DNA from: Uranotaenia lowii
Taxonomy: Eukaryota; Arthropoda; Insecta; Diptera; Culicidae
Reading direction: 5' to 3'
Assembly: GCF_029784155.1 (NCBI RefSeq)
Contig: NC_073692.1
Location: 234,068,503-234,132,502 of the forward strand
DNA length: 64,000 nucleotides
The notes under the pieces are model-generated. The model saw only the letters and a program-made list of their open reading frames with translations, had not been told where the DNA came from and ran no database searches. Both the position numbers and the translations under genes were made by a program. Shown here in pieces: positions 1 through 12,289 of the stretch; position 1 is the first letter of the stretch; each line of letters opens with the position of its first letter.

Positions 1-757
1 TTCGAAGTCTCGCGGAATCGATAAATCACAATTACTCCTGCCCGGTCGTTGTGTGGTCATATGTATGAAATGAACAAGAGTGTTTCCACCACTAGTGGCC
101 CACTGCTGCGATCTGGTGGAAAACATTCGTAGCGTTTACTAAATTCCATAGATCAACTTTAATTACCAACTTACACAGTTTGAAGTAGGTACCCATTACA
201 TTCTGAGGGGAATCGAAGAGCTACGTGTGGGACCTGTGCCATGAGCCATTCCTACTAATGGTTTGTGATGTAAAATGTTCAGGCAGACCAAGTCGCTTCG
301 GATCTGCACCACTGTCAGGAACATCAATCATCTGATCGCGGTGTGGTTGTGAACATGTTGATCTGGGAATGCAAGGTTGTGACCGAATGATTTATTGAAA
401 ATAAATTTTCCTCATTCAAAATTCTTCTTAGCAAGAAAACCTTACAAATGACAAAACCCAATTGATGCTAATCGTATTGCAGTATCAGAATTGTATCGAA
501 TTTCATTGCATTTGTGTAAATGTGGTGTAATGTACTCACTTTGAGGGTTCACTTTTAAAAGACAAGTGAACTGTGCTCTCGAAAATCACAGAACAAATTA
601 GGGTGAAAAAATCAATGTTCAAATAAATACATGAGGGAATTGATCGTTATAAAAGGGCGAACACGAAATTATTGCGACACCGAAAATGTCATGCCAATCA
701 TGCAATTTCTCATAATATTTAGAAACAAACCAAAATTTTAGGGGAGTTTTACACATA
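1..757. other. No gene recognised (left flank)
   Basis: No long ORF, RNA gene or clear repeat seen. The first 300 bases are somewhat GC-richer than what follows and look like unique DNA. The rest is AT-rich. Confidence 0.5.
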
Positions 758-759
758 TA

Positions 760-1507
760 CAGTACTGTTCATAATTGTATAGAAATTGAAAGCACGCGCA
801 TTTTCACTTTGACTTTGCACTTCCATAACTTTTTACTCTGATGATATTTTTGAATCAAATTTTCTGCGTAAGATAGATCAATTATCACACTATTATATCA
901 CAAAATTGGAAATTTATAAATTTTGTGTGGTCTGAGATACAGTAGTTCTACGAAAATCGAACGTTTTGGACTTTTAACATTCAAATTGCAATATCTCAGA
1001 AACTACGCTACGCATTTCACTGAAATTTTGCAGAGTGATTGTTGAAATATGAAGTTAGCATGTCTGAAGTTTTTGAAAAGTTCTATCTATGGGATCAAAA
1101 GTTACGTGAGGTACAATATTTCAGGCATGAGCCAAAAAATGCGATTTCTATAGAATTTTGGACGAATGTTTCCATAGGAAAATCATATTTTATGTTTTAC
1201 AGCCAGTAAATCTAATTCTGACAAAAATTCAAAACAATATCTTGAGATTTTGATTTTAAAACACAAATGGATCATTTATACCATTTTTAATTTTTTTATT
1301 GCTTTTGGCAGACATTTTTAAACTGATTTATGGATTGAAAAGATATTGTTCTCATGAATCGTCCAAAATTCTATAGAAATCGCATTTTTAGGTTCATGCC
1401 TGAAATATTGTACCTCGTGTAACTTTTGATCTCATAGATTAAATTTTTCAAGAACTTTAGACATGCTAATTTAATATTTCAACAATCACTCTGCAAAATT
1501 TCAAGTT
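760..1507. mobile_element. Partial Tc1-type foldback (palindromic) MITE
   Basis: The left end reads TA then CAGTACTGTTCATAATTG, a Tc1-like CAGT terminus at a TA target. An inner arm at about 1020-1166 recurs inverted at about 1361-1507 with only scattered mismatches; both carry a block around ATTCTATAGAAATCGCA and another around GTACAATATTTCAGGCATG (seen on opposite strands). The loop between them is about 195 bases. The outer part of the right arm is missing, since homology stops near 1507 in unrelated AT-rich DNA. No transposase is inside, so this is a non-autonomous, truncated element. Confidence 0.6.
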
Positions 1508-2059
1508 TCTCCAATCTGAATTATAACTTATTCTGATTGACAGACTTGAATTGGGTTGAGTTCATTTTCAATGATTAAGATTTTTTTTCGGATAGTCCTA
1601 AAATAAAATGATTATATCTTATTTTGATATACGTACAACTTTTTCTAAAACACGGACATCGAAGTCAACGGCCCAAACCGTACGTTTATGAGTTTCGCTC
1701 AACAGATTCATAAAATTGAATCCAAGTTTTAGGAAACCAAAAATGGAGCACGGTTATAGAAAATAATGTGGTTTACTGACATTCCACTAAAACATTTTCT
1801 CGAAGCCCTCATATCTTGATAAGTTATAATTGTGATAGATTTTGTTCTGCCCAATATCAAACTATGCTATCTGAACAAGATATAATCTTGTAAGGAGCAT
1901 ATCTAAAATTGATATAATTTGGCTATGATCGCATAGATTTTTTAATACAATTTGAGATATTTTAACATCCTACGAGTACTAAATTATAACTCATTTAGAT
2001 AGGAAAAATATTAGAATCAAAATATCTCATCTTAATATAATTTAGTTTTTCCCTCCTGA
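1508..2059. other. AT-rich DNA, nothing recognised
   Basis: Low-complexity AT-rich sequence. No coding potential or terminal repeats recognised. Confidence 0.5.
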
Positions 2060-2639
2060 TCGGGATTGCTCAGTACTGCTCCACCGGACGCAGCTGCCAA
2101 ATCTGACTAAAATAGCGGAGCTTTGTCGTGTTGAACGGCAAGATACGCTACTCGAGGCACTCCGATTTGTAGACCTCGTCATTTACTGTGCCCTTTGCCA
2201 CGAAAGGCTCACTCCTCAGTCCGCAAGAGCAGATGGCCTGTCAAACGAGATATTTGGAAGCGAACTTCGACATTTTCTTTTTCTTAAATTTGTCGTCCAC
2301 ATCGAACTTCCTCTTGCCGGTAAAAAACTGCAACCCTGGAATTTGCTTAAAATCGGCTTTTATATACGTTTCGTCGTCCATCACACAGCACTCATATTTT
2401 GTCAGCATCTTCTCGTACAGCTTCCGTATCCGAGTTTTAGCCGTTGATTGTTGCCGCTCATGGCGGTTTGGGAAGTTCTGTAGGTACCTTGTATGTAGGT
2501 AGTCCAGCTCTCTTCTTTGCAATCTGGACCGATCCTGGAACCGCTTCAACACTCTGGACACGGTTATTGTCAACTGGATTGATACTGGGTCTACCTTATT
2601 AAATTTTTTTTCTTCCTCAGTTAGAATGGCTTTCCACAA
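2060..2639 (-). pseudogene. ITmD37E-type (Tc1/mariner superfamily) transposase fragment
   Basis: The minus-strand ORF at 2241-2639 (132 codons) holds a helix-turn-helix remnant (TVSRVLKRFQD) followed by MDDETYIKADFKQIPG, where the first acidic pair is the expected first catalytic Asp of a DDE transposase. It ends at SKFASKYLV. Past a frameshift the next conserved block WQAICSCG can be read in another frame at about 2190-2240, then more shifted remnants to about 2060. The two other catalytic acids and the N-terminal part of the DNA-binding domain were not found, and no terminal inverted repeats were seen. Sequence around the first Asp closely resembles the copies at 14.6-15.6 kb and 29.5-30.4 kb. 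This is a decayed, non-functional copy. Confidence 0.85.
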
Positions 2640-4055
2640 AAGGAAAAATTTTAACGTCCGCGCGAGTCAACGCCTACTCAAATTTCTAAATCCATGGCTT
2701 GTATTCGAAAAAAATGCAACTCTTTGTTTCGTGAATAAATTTTGAATACATGGATATAAATTGATGAAATTTTTAGCAAAGCTACCTGTTGATGATTTAC
2801 AAATGCAAATTTTTGTGATGTTTTGTCTAGTAGTTTTTGAGATAGCGCCCAATGAAAAAATTTATCGGCTTTAACTTTTGGGCAACACGTGCGCCATCTA
2901 TAATGCATACTATGAACCACATTTTTTAAAACAATGTTATAACGTTTACCTTTTCCTGAAGGTTGACCTTCAAAATAACTCATAATTTTGTATATGGTCA
3001 AATTTATGACAAATTTGGCCAATGGTCCTCCTTCCGCACAAAAAAAAAACATATTTGACTTTTTATTACTCCACTACCGTTTTTGCGAAATGTCTCGATT
3101 ACAGATCTAACTTAAACAGAGTATCAACTTTGTGGAACCTATTCAAATGCTTTTCAGAGATAACAGTCTCATTTGGAGGCAGTCTTCATTGTACTTTTAA
3201 CCATTTATAGTGTCAATCATTTGAAAGACTGAGCAACTTGCAGTTTCCATCGATCGCTAGCCTCCTCAAGTACTAGACTTAAAAGAATCAATCCTTTTTT
3301 ATCTCTGGGAAATATAGGCTAGACTTGTCAACGAAAAGTTTCTGGTTGAAAAACTGCCAGGTGGTCGCTAAAGAGTTCGTTTTGCTGACCATTACAAAAA
3401 AATTCAAAATATGTCTCCACAAGTAGTCCAAATACTTTGCCCACGATTTGACCACCGAATTTAGTTTATTTTACCGGTGGGAAGCTTTTTTGCTTTGTAG
3501 AAATGAAGTCAGGTTTATTTTTAAGTCAGCTTAAAGATTCGGTCAGAAACATTTGACTTTTTTATCACTTCCTCTATTCATATTATCGGACTGAGCTTGA
3601 GAAAACATCTAACTTCATTGAATCAACAATCTTCACTTTTATTCAAATTTTAACTCACTATAGAGTCCTCAAGTACTTCTTAAACGATATACAAAGTGAA
3701 CTTTGGTCGAATAGTTGATTTCCAAGGTCTCCAACTGGGACTTTTCTGAATTTTTCTGGATCCTGCCAACTAAAAATTGTACACGTTACATTACATTATT
3801 AGTTAGCTTCACTGAAAATTTTATCAATTTCCATCCTTACATTCAAAAGTTATTAAAAAATCAAAGTGTTACATTTTTTTCGCTTATTTTCCTGAATAAT
3901 ACTACTTTGTTTTACAAAATTGAACACAGTTAATCAAAGATATTGAATTTGTAAAACTTTGTCCAGTGGTTTCTGAGATAAAGTTTCCCTAATGTTGGTG
4001 TTAACCGGCATAATTTTTTCACGGTCTTAATTGTGTTAAGAAAACATAAAATATG
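2640..4055. other. Gene-less stretch with a diverged inverted repeat
   Basis: No supported gene. A block of about 100 bases near 2686-2800 recurs inverted and diverged near 3795-3890; shared pieces include ATCAATTT and CATTTTTTTCG. A motif like AGTGGTTTCTGAGATA also recurs near 2830 and 3965. The interval is probably an old foldback-type repeat, but no clean termini could be defined. Confidence 0.35.
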
Positions 4056-4096
4056 TAGGGGAGAGTGGGGTATTGTGGGCCATGGAGAAACCTCCC

Positions 4097-5802
4097 AGTG
4101 AACATTTTGGTCTGTATATTTCAGTTGTTTCTGAGATATACACACTTTTGTACAATCTGAAAAAGTTGTATAGAATATTCTATATGAGCCTGTACGTACC
4201 AAAGTGGAGGCAATATACGGACCAAATTTTGCTCACCTTGAAAATATAAAACTTTGTATTGCGTTTTCAACAATTTGACAGCAACTTTACTTTGCATAAA
4301 ATCTTAGGATTGTACAACTTTCAACTTTACATTGCCTGTCTTACAATTTGATTACAATTTCCTTTAGCAGGTAGCCTGAGGTTTGTACAACTTTCTTCGC
4401 CATTTAATACAATTTATTGTTACTGTATCCCAAAGTAATTATATTTTACCTTATTACGATTTTACTATGAATCGCCGTGAACATTAATACAATAGAATTT
4501 AATGTTTACTGCGAAAAAAAATTGAACCAAACACAACTTTATGTGTCTCTTTTCGGTCAGTCTCGAACTCACAACGTTCCGATCCCTCTCCTTCGATACT
4601 TCCTCGGCGCCATTTCATGTTGATGCAAACAAACAAATTTGTTCATGTACAGTTGAGAGTGCCGTTTAAAAATCAGTTGATCGTATAAAATACCACTGAC
4701 TGCATCATTTCGGACTCCAAATCTATTTATAGATGCCGTTTCTTGATATGCAACTTTAACCTATCTCATAGACGATTCTTTTACAATCAATAATTGTATT
4801 CAGCGCTGTGCGTTCTTAGCTAGCTATTTACTGTACTGTTAAACAATTCGACAATCTGCAGATTGTTTGAATTCCATAATACGATGTTCTTACAATTACT
4901 GTACGACATTTTATGGAAATAATATGTCATCATAGATCGCAAGCATGAAAGATTGCTTAATTGTACAGTGGGATATAATATTGAGTTTTACACAATTCTA
5001 CTGCAATTCAAAACAACTTTAGTGATATTTCTATACAATTAACAAAATGTTATCGTTTATAATGAACTGTACAAATCATAAACGATAAAATATAATTTGG
5101 TTTAGTTACAACATGATGTTTATACAATTCCAATCTTAACTGGATGCTTTTACAATCTACAATAAACACTATTTTACGATTTCTGGGTTTCTGGATTCGT
5201 TTATCACAGAACCGGATTTTTTTAAGCGTCGCCTGTGTTTTTGCAAACGCCGACTGTATGTGCCACTTTTTTCATTTTTATAATTTTTTTTTTATTAAAA
5301 CTGCCTTCATTTTTGCATCAAAATTTATCAAGGATTTCCAATTTTTGCAATTGTTGACATAAGATGATTACGATATTGCTAAGCATAGGAATTGCATTAT
5401 TAACAATTATTTACCGATTAATTAAATCTCACTATGCGACTTTGAATGACATGTATGAATAGATTGTTTAAATTCCATTATACGATTTTCTCACAATTAC
5501 TGTATGACCTTTCATGGAAATAATATGTCATCTTAGATCGCAAGCATGAAAGATTGCTTAATTGTACAGTGGGATTAAATATTGATCTTTACACAATTCT
5601 ACTGGGATTTAAATCAACTTTATTGATCTTTCTATACGATATACAAAATGTTATCGTATATAATGAACTATACAAACCATAAACGATAAAATATTACTTG
5701 GTTTAGCTACAACATGATGTTTATACAATTCCAATTTAAACTGGATGCTTATACAATCTACAATGAACACTGCTTTACGATTTCTGGTTATCTGGGCTGG
5801 GC
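4097..5802. mobile_element. 1.7-kb insert of unknown class inside the MITE
   Basis: This interval interrupts a MITE whose uninterrupted form is visible at 8600-8663. It is AT-rich, carries many ACAATT motifs and no credible ORF. It contains a long imperfect direct repeat (separate entry). The left edge reads CCCAGTGAAC and the right edge ends in ATCTGGG, so the outermost five bases (CCCAG and its complement) are inverted, but longer termini or a target duplication could not be confirmed. Confidence 0.5.
4858..5792. repeat. Direct repeat pair, ~335 bp each, offset ~599 bp
   Basis: Copy 1 is about 4858-5192 and copy 2 about 5457-5792, in the same orientation and largely identical with scattered substitutions. 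Shared landmarks include GATCGCAAGCATGAAAGATT and CAACATGATGTTTATACAAT. A 265-bp spacer separates them. Copy 2 ends almost exactly at the right edge of the insert, so the pair may be a partial tandem duplication of one element end. Confidence 0.75.
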
Positions 5803-6767
5803 CACTCTTAATACCTCAGATGTGTGTTGAGATAAAAATCTCAAAGCAACTGTTATCGTCGTCGCTTTGCGTGAGCATATATTTCTATATGTTGTTGACT
5901 GCAATACGCATCATCTGCTTCTTTTATTTATCAAGCTAAAAAAAAGTTAGAAAAATTTACTTACATAATTAAAAAAACACCCGCTAATTTCATCGATGGG
6001 GAACCTAAAGTGCAAAACAAAAATATGCTCAAACGCTTATGATCTTAATTTTCTCATGACCTTTCACGTGGAAAATGATTTTTTGATGAAACATCAATAA
6101 ATCACGCAAACGCAACCAATTTTCAAATCATAGCTTATGGGGAATCATGGGCCACACATCTTGAATCACCTATATTTTTATGTTTTTGCACACATTCAGA
6201 ACTTAAAATACGTTTTTCCTATCTGTGAAGTTTTCTTGTGCCAAATGAAGATTCATGAAAAATATTTTGTCCATCCTATATAAGAAATTTTGCCAAAACG
6301 TTCGCGAGCCAGGTTTTGGAATCTATGCGATCATACGCAGCGCTCTTTTTTATTTCATCATCTGAAGTTGCTTTAAAATAACGGAATGAATTAGGAAATC
6401 ACAGTTTTGGATCAACTCATAAACTTTGCATGTTATTTGGTCAATTTGGATTTGGTGGCCCACGATTCCCCACCATTTTTCAAAATCCAAAAAATATTAT
6501 TTTTTTTCAAACAGTCAGAATTTGGGGAAAATAACTTATTAAAAATTTGGAAAAATACCTTATGATACCTTGAAAATGTAGAAAATCATACCAATTTTTA
6601 TTTTCATTTTATCTTTTATAATAAAGAAGTTATGGAACAACGAAAAAAAGTGGCCCATGATTCCCCACTCTCCCATATTATTCACTTATTTCTATGAAAG
6701 GAAGAAACTTGGTTTTGTTTGATCAATAAATAATTTCAACAAAATAATTTGAATTCAGGATGTTTAA

Positions 6768-7372
6768 CCTTCCAAAGCCGTTCGCTAAATATCCGTTTCG
6801 GGGAAATTTGAGTTGTGATTTGATTTCGTTCTCATGGCTTTAAATATTAACCAATTTTGATGATATTATATGCATTTTGAAGGTAATTTATTCTAATTAC
6901 TCAACATTCCAAAATAATGTCGATATGTTTTACCAGATTATCAGAAACTGGTTCAGAAAGTAAAAAGCCCGAAAAATCAATTTTATTTTTAAAAAACTCA
7001 TAACTTCTGACAGCTTTTCAGGATTTAAGTTTTTCAATAATGTTTGAAATCATCAAGAATCCATCCTTTCGACAATGTTTAGATATGTTGGGGTTCAATG
7101 AAAGTTTTGACCGCTATCTCAGAACCTCCGGTAGAAAAAAATCTTACTTTTAAAAAACGACATCCAATTTTAGCTTTGCTTAGCTATATCTCATTTCCAA
7201 ATGAACCGATTTTCAAAACTCAAATTTTAATTTTTTGTCCTTAATTTGAGCATTATTTTCATAGAACATACTTGGTCTGTCAAAATTCCCAGTTCTTCAG
7301 TATATTGGAATGATGATCATGATGTTCGAAATGTTCGCTTCGGGTCATATTGACCCGAACAGCTTTGGAGGG
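6768..7372. mobile_element. piggyBac-type TTAA MITE
   Basis: TTAA at 6764-6767 and 7373-7376 flank inverted ends of about 20 bases (CCTTCCAAAGCCGTTCG on the left; the complement of CGAACAGCTTTGGAGGG on the right, two mismatches). TTAA target duplication with ends starting CC(C/T)TCC fits the piggyBac superfamily. At 605 bp with no ORF, it is non-autonomous. Confidence 0.7.
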
Positions 7373-7750
7373 TTAATAACTTTAAGGTAATTAGTTTTCA
7401 TTATAGCGAAAGCCACATAAGCTTAAAGCGATTTTTCTTTTTTCTTTTCATGATTTTAGGCATTGGGAATTTTAAACAAGGTATTGCCCGTTTTTAGAGG
7501 GTTTAAAAAAAATTCTGAAAATTTACCACATTTTAGAGAAGACCATCTCCTAGCCAACTCCCAATTAACAAAACAAATATTAAGGAGGTCTAGAGTAACT
7601 TTTTTATGTTTAAGATTTGAGAAGAAAATATGTGAGACAATTTTTCAAACTTTTACTAAGTTTTTTTCCTTGAAACTTAAAACTTTTCATTTTTGAACTT
7701 AAATGTTTTACACAAATAAAAATTCAAAAAATATTGATGATTTATTTATA
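7373..7750. other. Nothing recognised between two MITEs
   Basis: AT-rich spacer with one short chance ORF lacking any recognisable motif. Confidence 0.4.
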
Positions 7751-7752
7751 TA

Positions 7753-8663
7753 TGGGAGAGTGGGGAATCGTGAGCCACTTTTTTTCGTTGTTCCATAACT
7801 TCTTTATTATAAAAGATAAAATGAAAATAAAAATTGGTATGATTTTCTACATTTTCAAGGTATCATAAGATATTTTTTTATAATTTTTAAAAAGTTATTT
7901 TCCCCAAGTTCTGACTGTTTAAAAAAAAGCAATATTTTTTGGATTTTGAAAAAATGGTGGGGAATCGTGGGCCACCGAATCCAAATTAACCAAATAACAT
8001 GCAAAGTTTATGAGTTGACCCAAAACTGTGATTTCCTAATTCATTTTGTTATTTTAAAGCAATTTCAGACGATGAAATAAAAAAGAGAGCTGTGTATGAT
8101 CGCATAGATTTCAAAACCTGGCTCGCGAACGTTTTGGCAAAATTTTTATATAGGATGGACAAAATATTTTTCATAACTCTTCATTTGGCATGAGAAATAT
8201 GCAGATATGAAAAACGTATTTTAAGTTCTGGATGTGTATAAAAACATAAAAATATAGGTGGTTCAAGATGTGTGGCCCACGATTCCCCATAAGCTATGAT
8301 TTGAAAATTGGTTGCGTTTGTGTGACTTATTGATGTTTCATCAAAAATTCCTTTTCCACGTGAAAGATAATGACAAAACTAAGATCATAAGCGTATGAGC
8401 ATATTTTTGTAATATACTTTAGGTTCCCCATCGATGAAATTAGCGGGTGTTTTTTTAATTATGTGAGTAAATTTTTCTAATTTTTTTTAGCTTGATAAAT
8501 AAAAGAAGCATATGATGCGTATTTCAGTCAACAACATATAGAAATATATGCTCACACAAATCGACGACGATGACAGTTGGTTTGAGATTTTTATCTCAAC
8601 ACACATCTGAGATATTAAAAGTGGCCCACGTTTCCCCATGGCCCACGATACCCCACTCTCCCC
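7753..8663 (+). mobile_element. Complete TA-flanked MITE, GGGAGAGTGGGG family (reference copy)
   Basis: TA-bounded element of 911 bp. The left end is TGGGAGAGTGGGGAATCGTG and the right end is the complement of a GGGGAGAGTGGGGTATCGTG terminus; near the right end the GTGGCCCACG motif is doubled. No ORF of note. The same internal order is found in copies at 4058-6675 (reverse), 34671-34997 (partial) and 50133-54464 (split by a LINE). TA target use suggests a Tc1/mariner-type mobiliser, but the autonomous partner is not in this window. Confidence 0.75.
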
Positions 8664-10189
8664 TATGTTGATTACCCATCATGAGTGCACGAATTCACCG
8701 CAGTTGACTATAGTATGGATACACAATTATTTCTAATAAAATTCCCAAATTCCGTTCCCGGCACCATGGTTTCGTGTGTATTGTTATGAATTGAATGTAT
8801 TTCGTGTCAATTTTAGTATTTATTTGGGTGAAAAAATCAAACAAGTATACCAGTTAAAAAAGTATAATATATTCAATATTATACATTTTCTACAGGTTTC
8901 CGGCATCTGGGTATACATCTGGCCAGCTGAAACCTGCAAAAACGTTCGTATTTATATAATAGGAACCAAAATATCAAAAAAATTAACCAAAAAAGAATGA
9001 TCCCAACGAGTTGTAGGCGTTTTCCAAATGAAAGATTCGTCCATGAGTCTGCAGTGGGTAACGATTTCGACATAAAGCCAAAAATTTAATTCAGAGGCCA
9101 ATCCGCATTTCCTCTTTACAACCTTCTCACAATTCGACTCATGATAATTTGAAAAAGCAACAGCACACTCTCGTCGAACGAAATATTATTATTGACTGCA
9201 TTAAAAAAGGTTTTATGGAACTGCTTAAGCTTCAACGATTTTCAATTTTCCAACAGTTTTCCAACCTTCGTCGTTTGAAATTTTCCGTTTTCCCCCCATA
9301 TGTTTTCTCCGTGCACGAAAATGGATACTTTGGACGCAATTTAGATTCCGTTTTAACTTATCTCTTCACAATTGCTCTGTATTCCCAATCTCCATTTCAT
9401 TAATGGTGGTCATCATATCCCAAAATATCCTTTTTTGCTCTATTTTTTCACTTTCTTTTCATCCACCACTTGAATTCAGCTTTTGCCATTTCGAAACACA
9501 TTTGGCTCTTTTTTATTTTCCAATTCTACAAGCTGAGGAAGCAAAGCACACATTTTCAATATCAAATAATGAAACATCAATCATTTTGTTTGTTGATCCA
9601 GCTGGAAACAGAAATATTGAAATAAAAGGATTTAAACTTCAAAGTTAAACTATCCGACGTTATTTTTATTCCTCGAAAATATACCGTTAAAATTTAGAAT
9701 ACTTAGTTCAGCTTTTTCTTTCAGTATGTTTACCGGAGAAATTTCCTATATTGGAATCTACTGTCCCTGTATAGTTTTGTTGTACAAGTATGTGCATTTG
9801 TTTACAGCTTTCGGTTAAAATGACATGAGAAGCTTCCGGATTATCGATTCGTCACATTCGAATTCTTTAGAAGCTTCCACATTTGGACATTCGATGGGAT
9901 TTTTTGTTTCAAGTAGAAGCGCTGCCTCAGAATATTCATTGCAAATTGTGGTTGGTCCACAGGAAAATATGTTCAAAAAGGGTTTTTAATACATGTTGAA
10001 ACATTTCAATAAACAAACCTTCTTCTCGACCTTTTATGAATTTTCAACTTTCTGTGGACTCCCGCAGAGATTTCTGTCAAGAAAACAAAAAAATGCGCTA
10101 AATTCAGTTCACAAAATGGGATTTGGTTTTTTGCTGTCCTTAAACTGAGTTTTGAGTTAAATTTAAAAAAGCAGAGGAAAAAGAGTAAA
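8664..10189. other. Unique-looking DNA without a supported gene
   Basis: ORFs of 60-85 codons occur at 8776-9000, 9149-9403 and 9403-9648, but they show no domain, no codon bias and no splice context. Treated as noncoding. Confidence 0.4.
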
Positions 10190-10531
10190 GAAAGAAAAAA
10201 AGAGTTAAGAGAGTCAAGAGAGTAAAGAGAGTGAAAAGAGTAAAGAGAGTGAAGAGAATGAAGAGATTGAAGAGAGTAAAGAGAGTAAAGATTGTTGAGA
10301 GAGTAAAGAGAATAAAGAGAGTAAAGAGAGTAAAGAGAGTGAAGAGAGTAAAGAGAGTAAAGAGAGTAAAGAGAGTGAAGAGAGTAAAGAGAGTAAAGAT
10401 TGTTAAGAGAGTAAAGAGAATACAGAGAGTAAGGAGAGTAAAGAGAGTAAAGAGAGTAAAGAGAGTAAAGAGCGTAAAGAGAGTAAAGAGAGTAAAGAGA
10501 GTAAAGAGAGTAAAGAGAGTAAAGAGAGTGA
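10190..10531 (+). repeat. 9-bp minisatellite array 1 (GAGAGTAAA unit)
   Basis: About 35 copies of a 9-base unit (GAGAGTAAA and variants such as GAGAGTGAA and ATTGTTGAG). Because the unit length is a multiple of three it creates an artificial Lys-Arg-Val repeat ORF. Variant units are commoner than in the second array at 12.3 kb. Confidence 0.95.
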
Positions 10532-11534
10532 GGATTTAAATCACTGGCTTGACCGTGCAGCTATATGAAAAATTTCGCCGCACCCCATTTCTCGTTCGTA
10601 AAATTTTGTAAACATGACCTGCAGACTGTCACTAAAAAAGGGAATTATTCCATCGTGAATTAACCCATTAAAAAAAGACTGTAATAGAGGTGTATTTTTA
10701 ATGTTCGTTTCCATTGAAGACAGAATGAAATTTTGAGTAGATCAAAGAAAGTTACAATTCAATCATTCAACATTATATTGTTTCTCCCTTGAAACTCATT
10801 CGTGCTCAATGGTGTTTTTGGTTAATTAACCAAATTCAATTCGATGATGATATCAAAATATGGCTTTATTTTCTATTTTTCCTATGTGTTTTAACTATGG
10901 AATAGAAGTCTGATTTAGTTATGAAGTTATTGTTCTCGCCTTCAAAGACTTCGCAAGACTTGTTTAAAATGAGATATTAGATAGTGTTGTTTCAAAATAT
11001 AAGTTTTACCACGTTTCTATATTTTATTTAAAATGTACGGTCCTCTGATGGCTAAATTTTATACTGTTCCCTAATAAAATAATCTACAAAATAGCCCGAA
11101 GCAGTGTGCTTACGCTCGAAAGATGTCTGACAGTTCGATTCGTTCCGATGCGTGAGCTCTTTATTTAGTAGGTTCAAAGAGGAAACTTGATCCTCGCATG
11201 CGGCTTCGCGTCAACATGTATGAAAAGCAACAACAGTAGGAGGTTATAAACTTGCATTACAAAGTTGATGAGCGCCATTGTAATGTTTATTTATTTTGAG
11301 GCGGCTCGGTTGTCTGTTGAAGTGTCCGCAACCGTTGAAAAGTTTTCGCGCTAAATCGGGCGGACCATGACCGAATATGGTTGATTAAAATGTACGAATT
11401 TTTATTGCCTGTGAGACAGTCCTGACAGGTCAATTCTTTATTCCTTTGAGAAGGCCAAGCAACATAAACCAGAATGGAATGCGAGTTCATTTGTGTTTCT
11501 TAATATTTTGCGGTCAGTAGGAAAAACGTTCAAA
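10532..11534. other. No gene recognised between the minisatellite and the foldback element
   Basis: Anonymous sequence with no clear coding region. Slightly GC-richer around 11100-11250. Confidence 0.4.
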
Positions 11535-11536
11535 TA

Positions 11537-12250
11537 CAGTGAGCGAAATAAGAATAGCACCACTATGCGTTTTGCTTGTTAAAATATCAATGCTTGAAAA
11601 ATAAGGAAATTTTCTTCCACAGTTTGTTCTGAATTGCTTAACGGATAAATCAAGCATAAGTTTACTTTTTTTGGACGTAGCAATTGGCGTTGAAGACCAA
11701 AAATGTGAAAAAAGGTGCGAAATAAGAATAGCACCACTTGAGTTTTTCAACAAAAACAAGATAATTTTTCAAAATTTACTGTGTAAAAGTGAATAATAAT
11801 ACTTCTACGAATTATTTGAATAGATAACTGCATTTTAAGGAGTTTTCCAGAAATTCAAAGGTTTTCAAAGGTCCCTTAACGCTAGTGGAGCATCTCTTAA
11901 AACCCCCTTTTAATACCTTTGAAAACATTTGGAATTTTGGAAAACTCCTAAAATGCAGTTATCTATTCAAATAATTCGTAGAAGCTTTATTTTTCACTTT
12001 TACACAGTCAATTTTCGAAAATAATCTTGTTTTTGTTGAAAAACTCAAGTGGTGCTATTCTTATTTCGCACCCTTTTTTCACATTTTTGGTCCTCAACGC
12101 CAATTGCTACGTCCAAAAAAAGTAAACTTATGCTTGATTTATCCGTTAAGCAATTCAGAACAAACTGTGGAAGAAAATTTTCGTATTTTTCAAGTATTCA
12201 TATTTTAACAAGCTAAACACATAGTGGTGCTATTCTTCTTTCGCTCACTG
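11537..12250. mobile_element. Palindromic Tc1-type foldback MITE, 714 bp
   Basis: TA at 11535-11536 and 12251-12252 flank an almost complete palindrome. The left arm starts CAGTGAGCGAAATAAGAATA and the right arm ends in its near-complement. The arms run about 340 bases each around a short loop (about 11875-11915, CTTAACGCTAGTGGAGCATC region). An internal GCGAAATAAGAATAGCACCA motif repeats the terminus part-way along each arm. CAGTG ends plus a TA target fit the Tc1 group. No transposase. Confidence 0.85.
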
Positions 12251-12289
12251 TAGAAATTCAATAAGGTGAAAACAATATAAAACAAAGTT

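Larger units (their letters stand above)
4058..6675 (-). mobile_element. TA-flanked MITE, GGGGAGAGTGGGG family, split by an insert
   Basis: The left end at 4058 (GGGGAGAGTGGGGTATTGTG) and the right end at 6675 (ATTCCCCACTCTCCC) are inverted and each is bounded by TA. From about 5803 to 6675 it matches, in reverse orientation, the complete copy at 7753-8663: ATCTCAGATGTGTGTTGAG near one end and the same internal blocks in order. The continuity between about 4096 and 5803 is broken by about 1.7 kb of unrelated DNA. Non-autonomous; no transposase. Confidence 0.75.

Noticed and set aside
10231..10539. Lys-Arg-Val repeat ORFs on the plus strand (also 12296-12796)
   Set aside because: Same minisatellite artefact; no start context, flanking exon or unique sequence.
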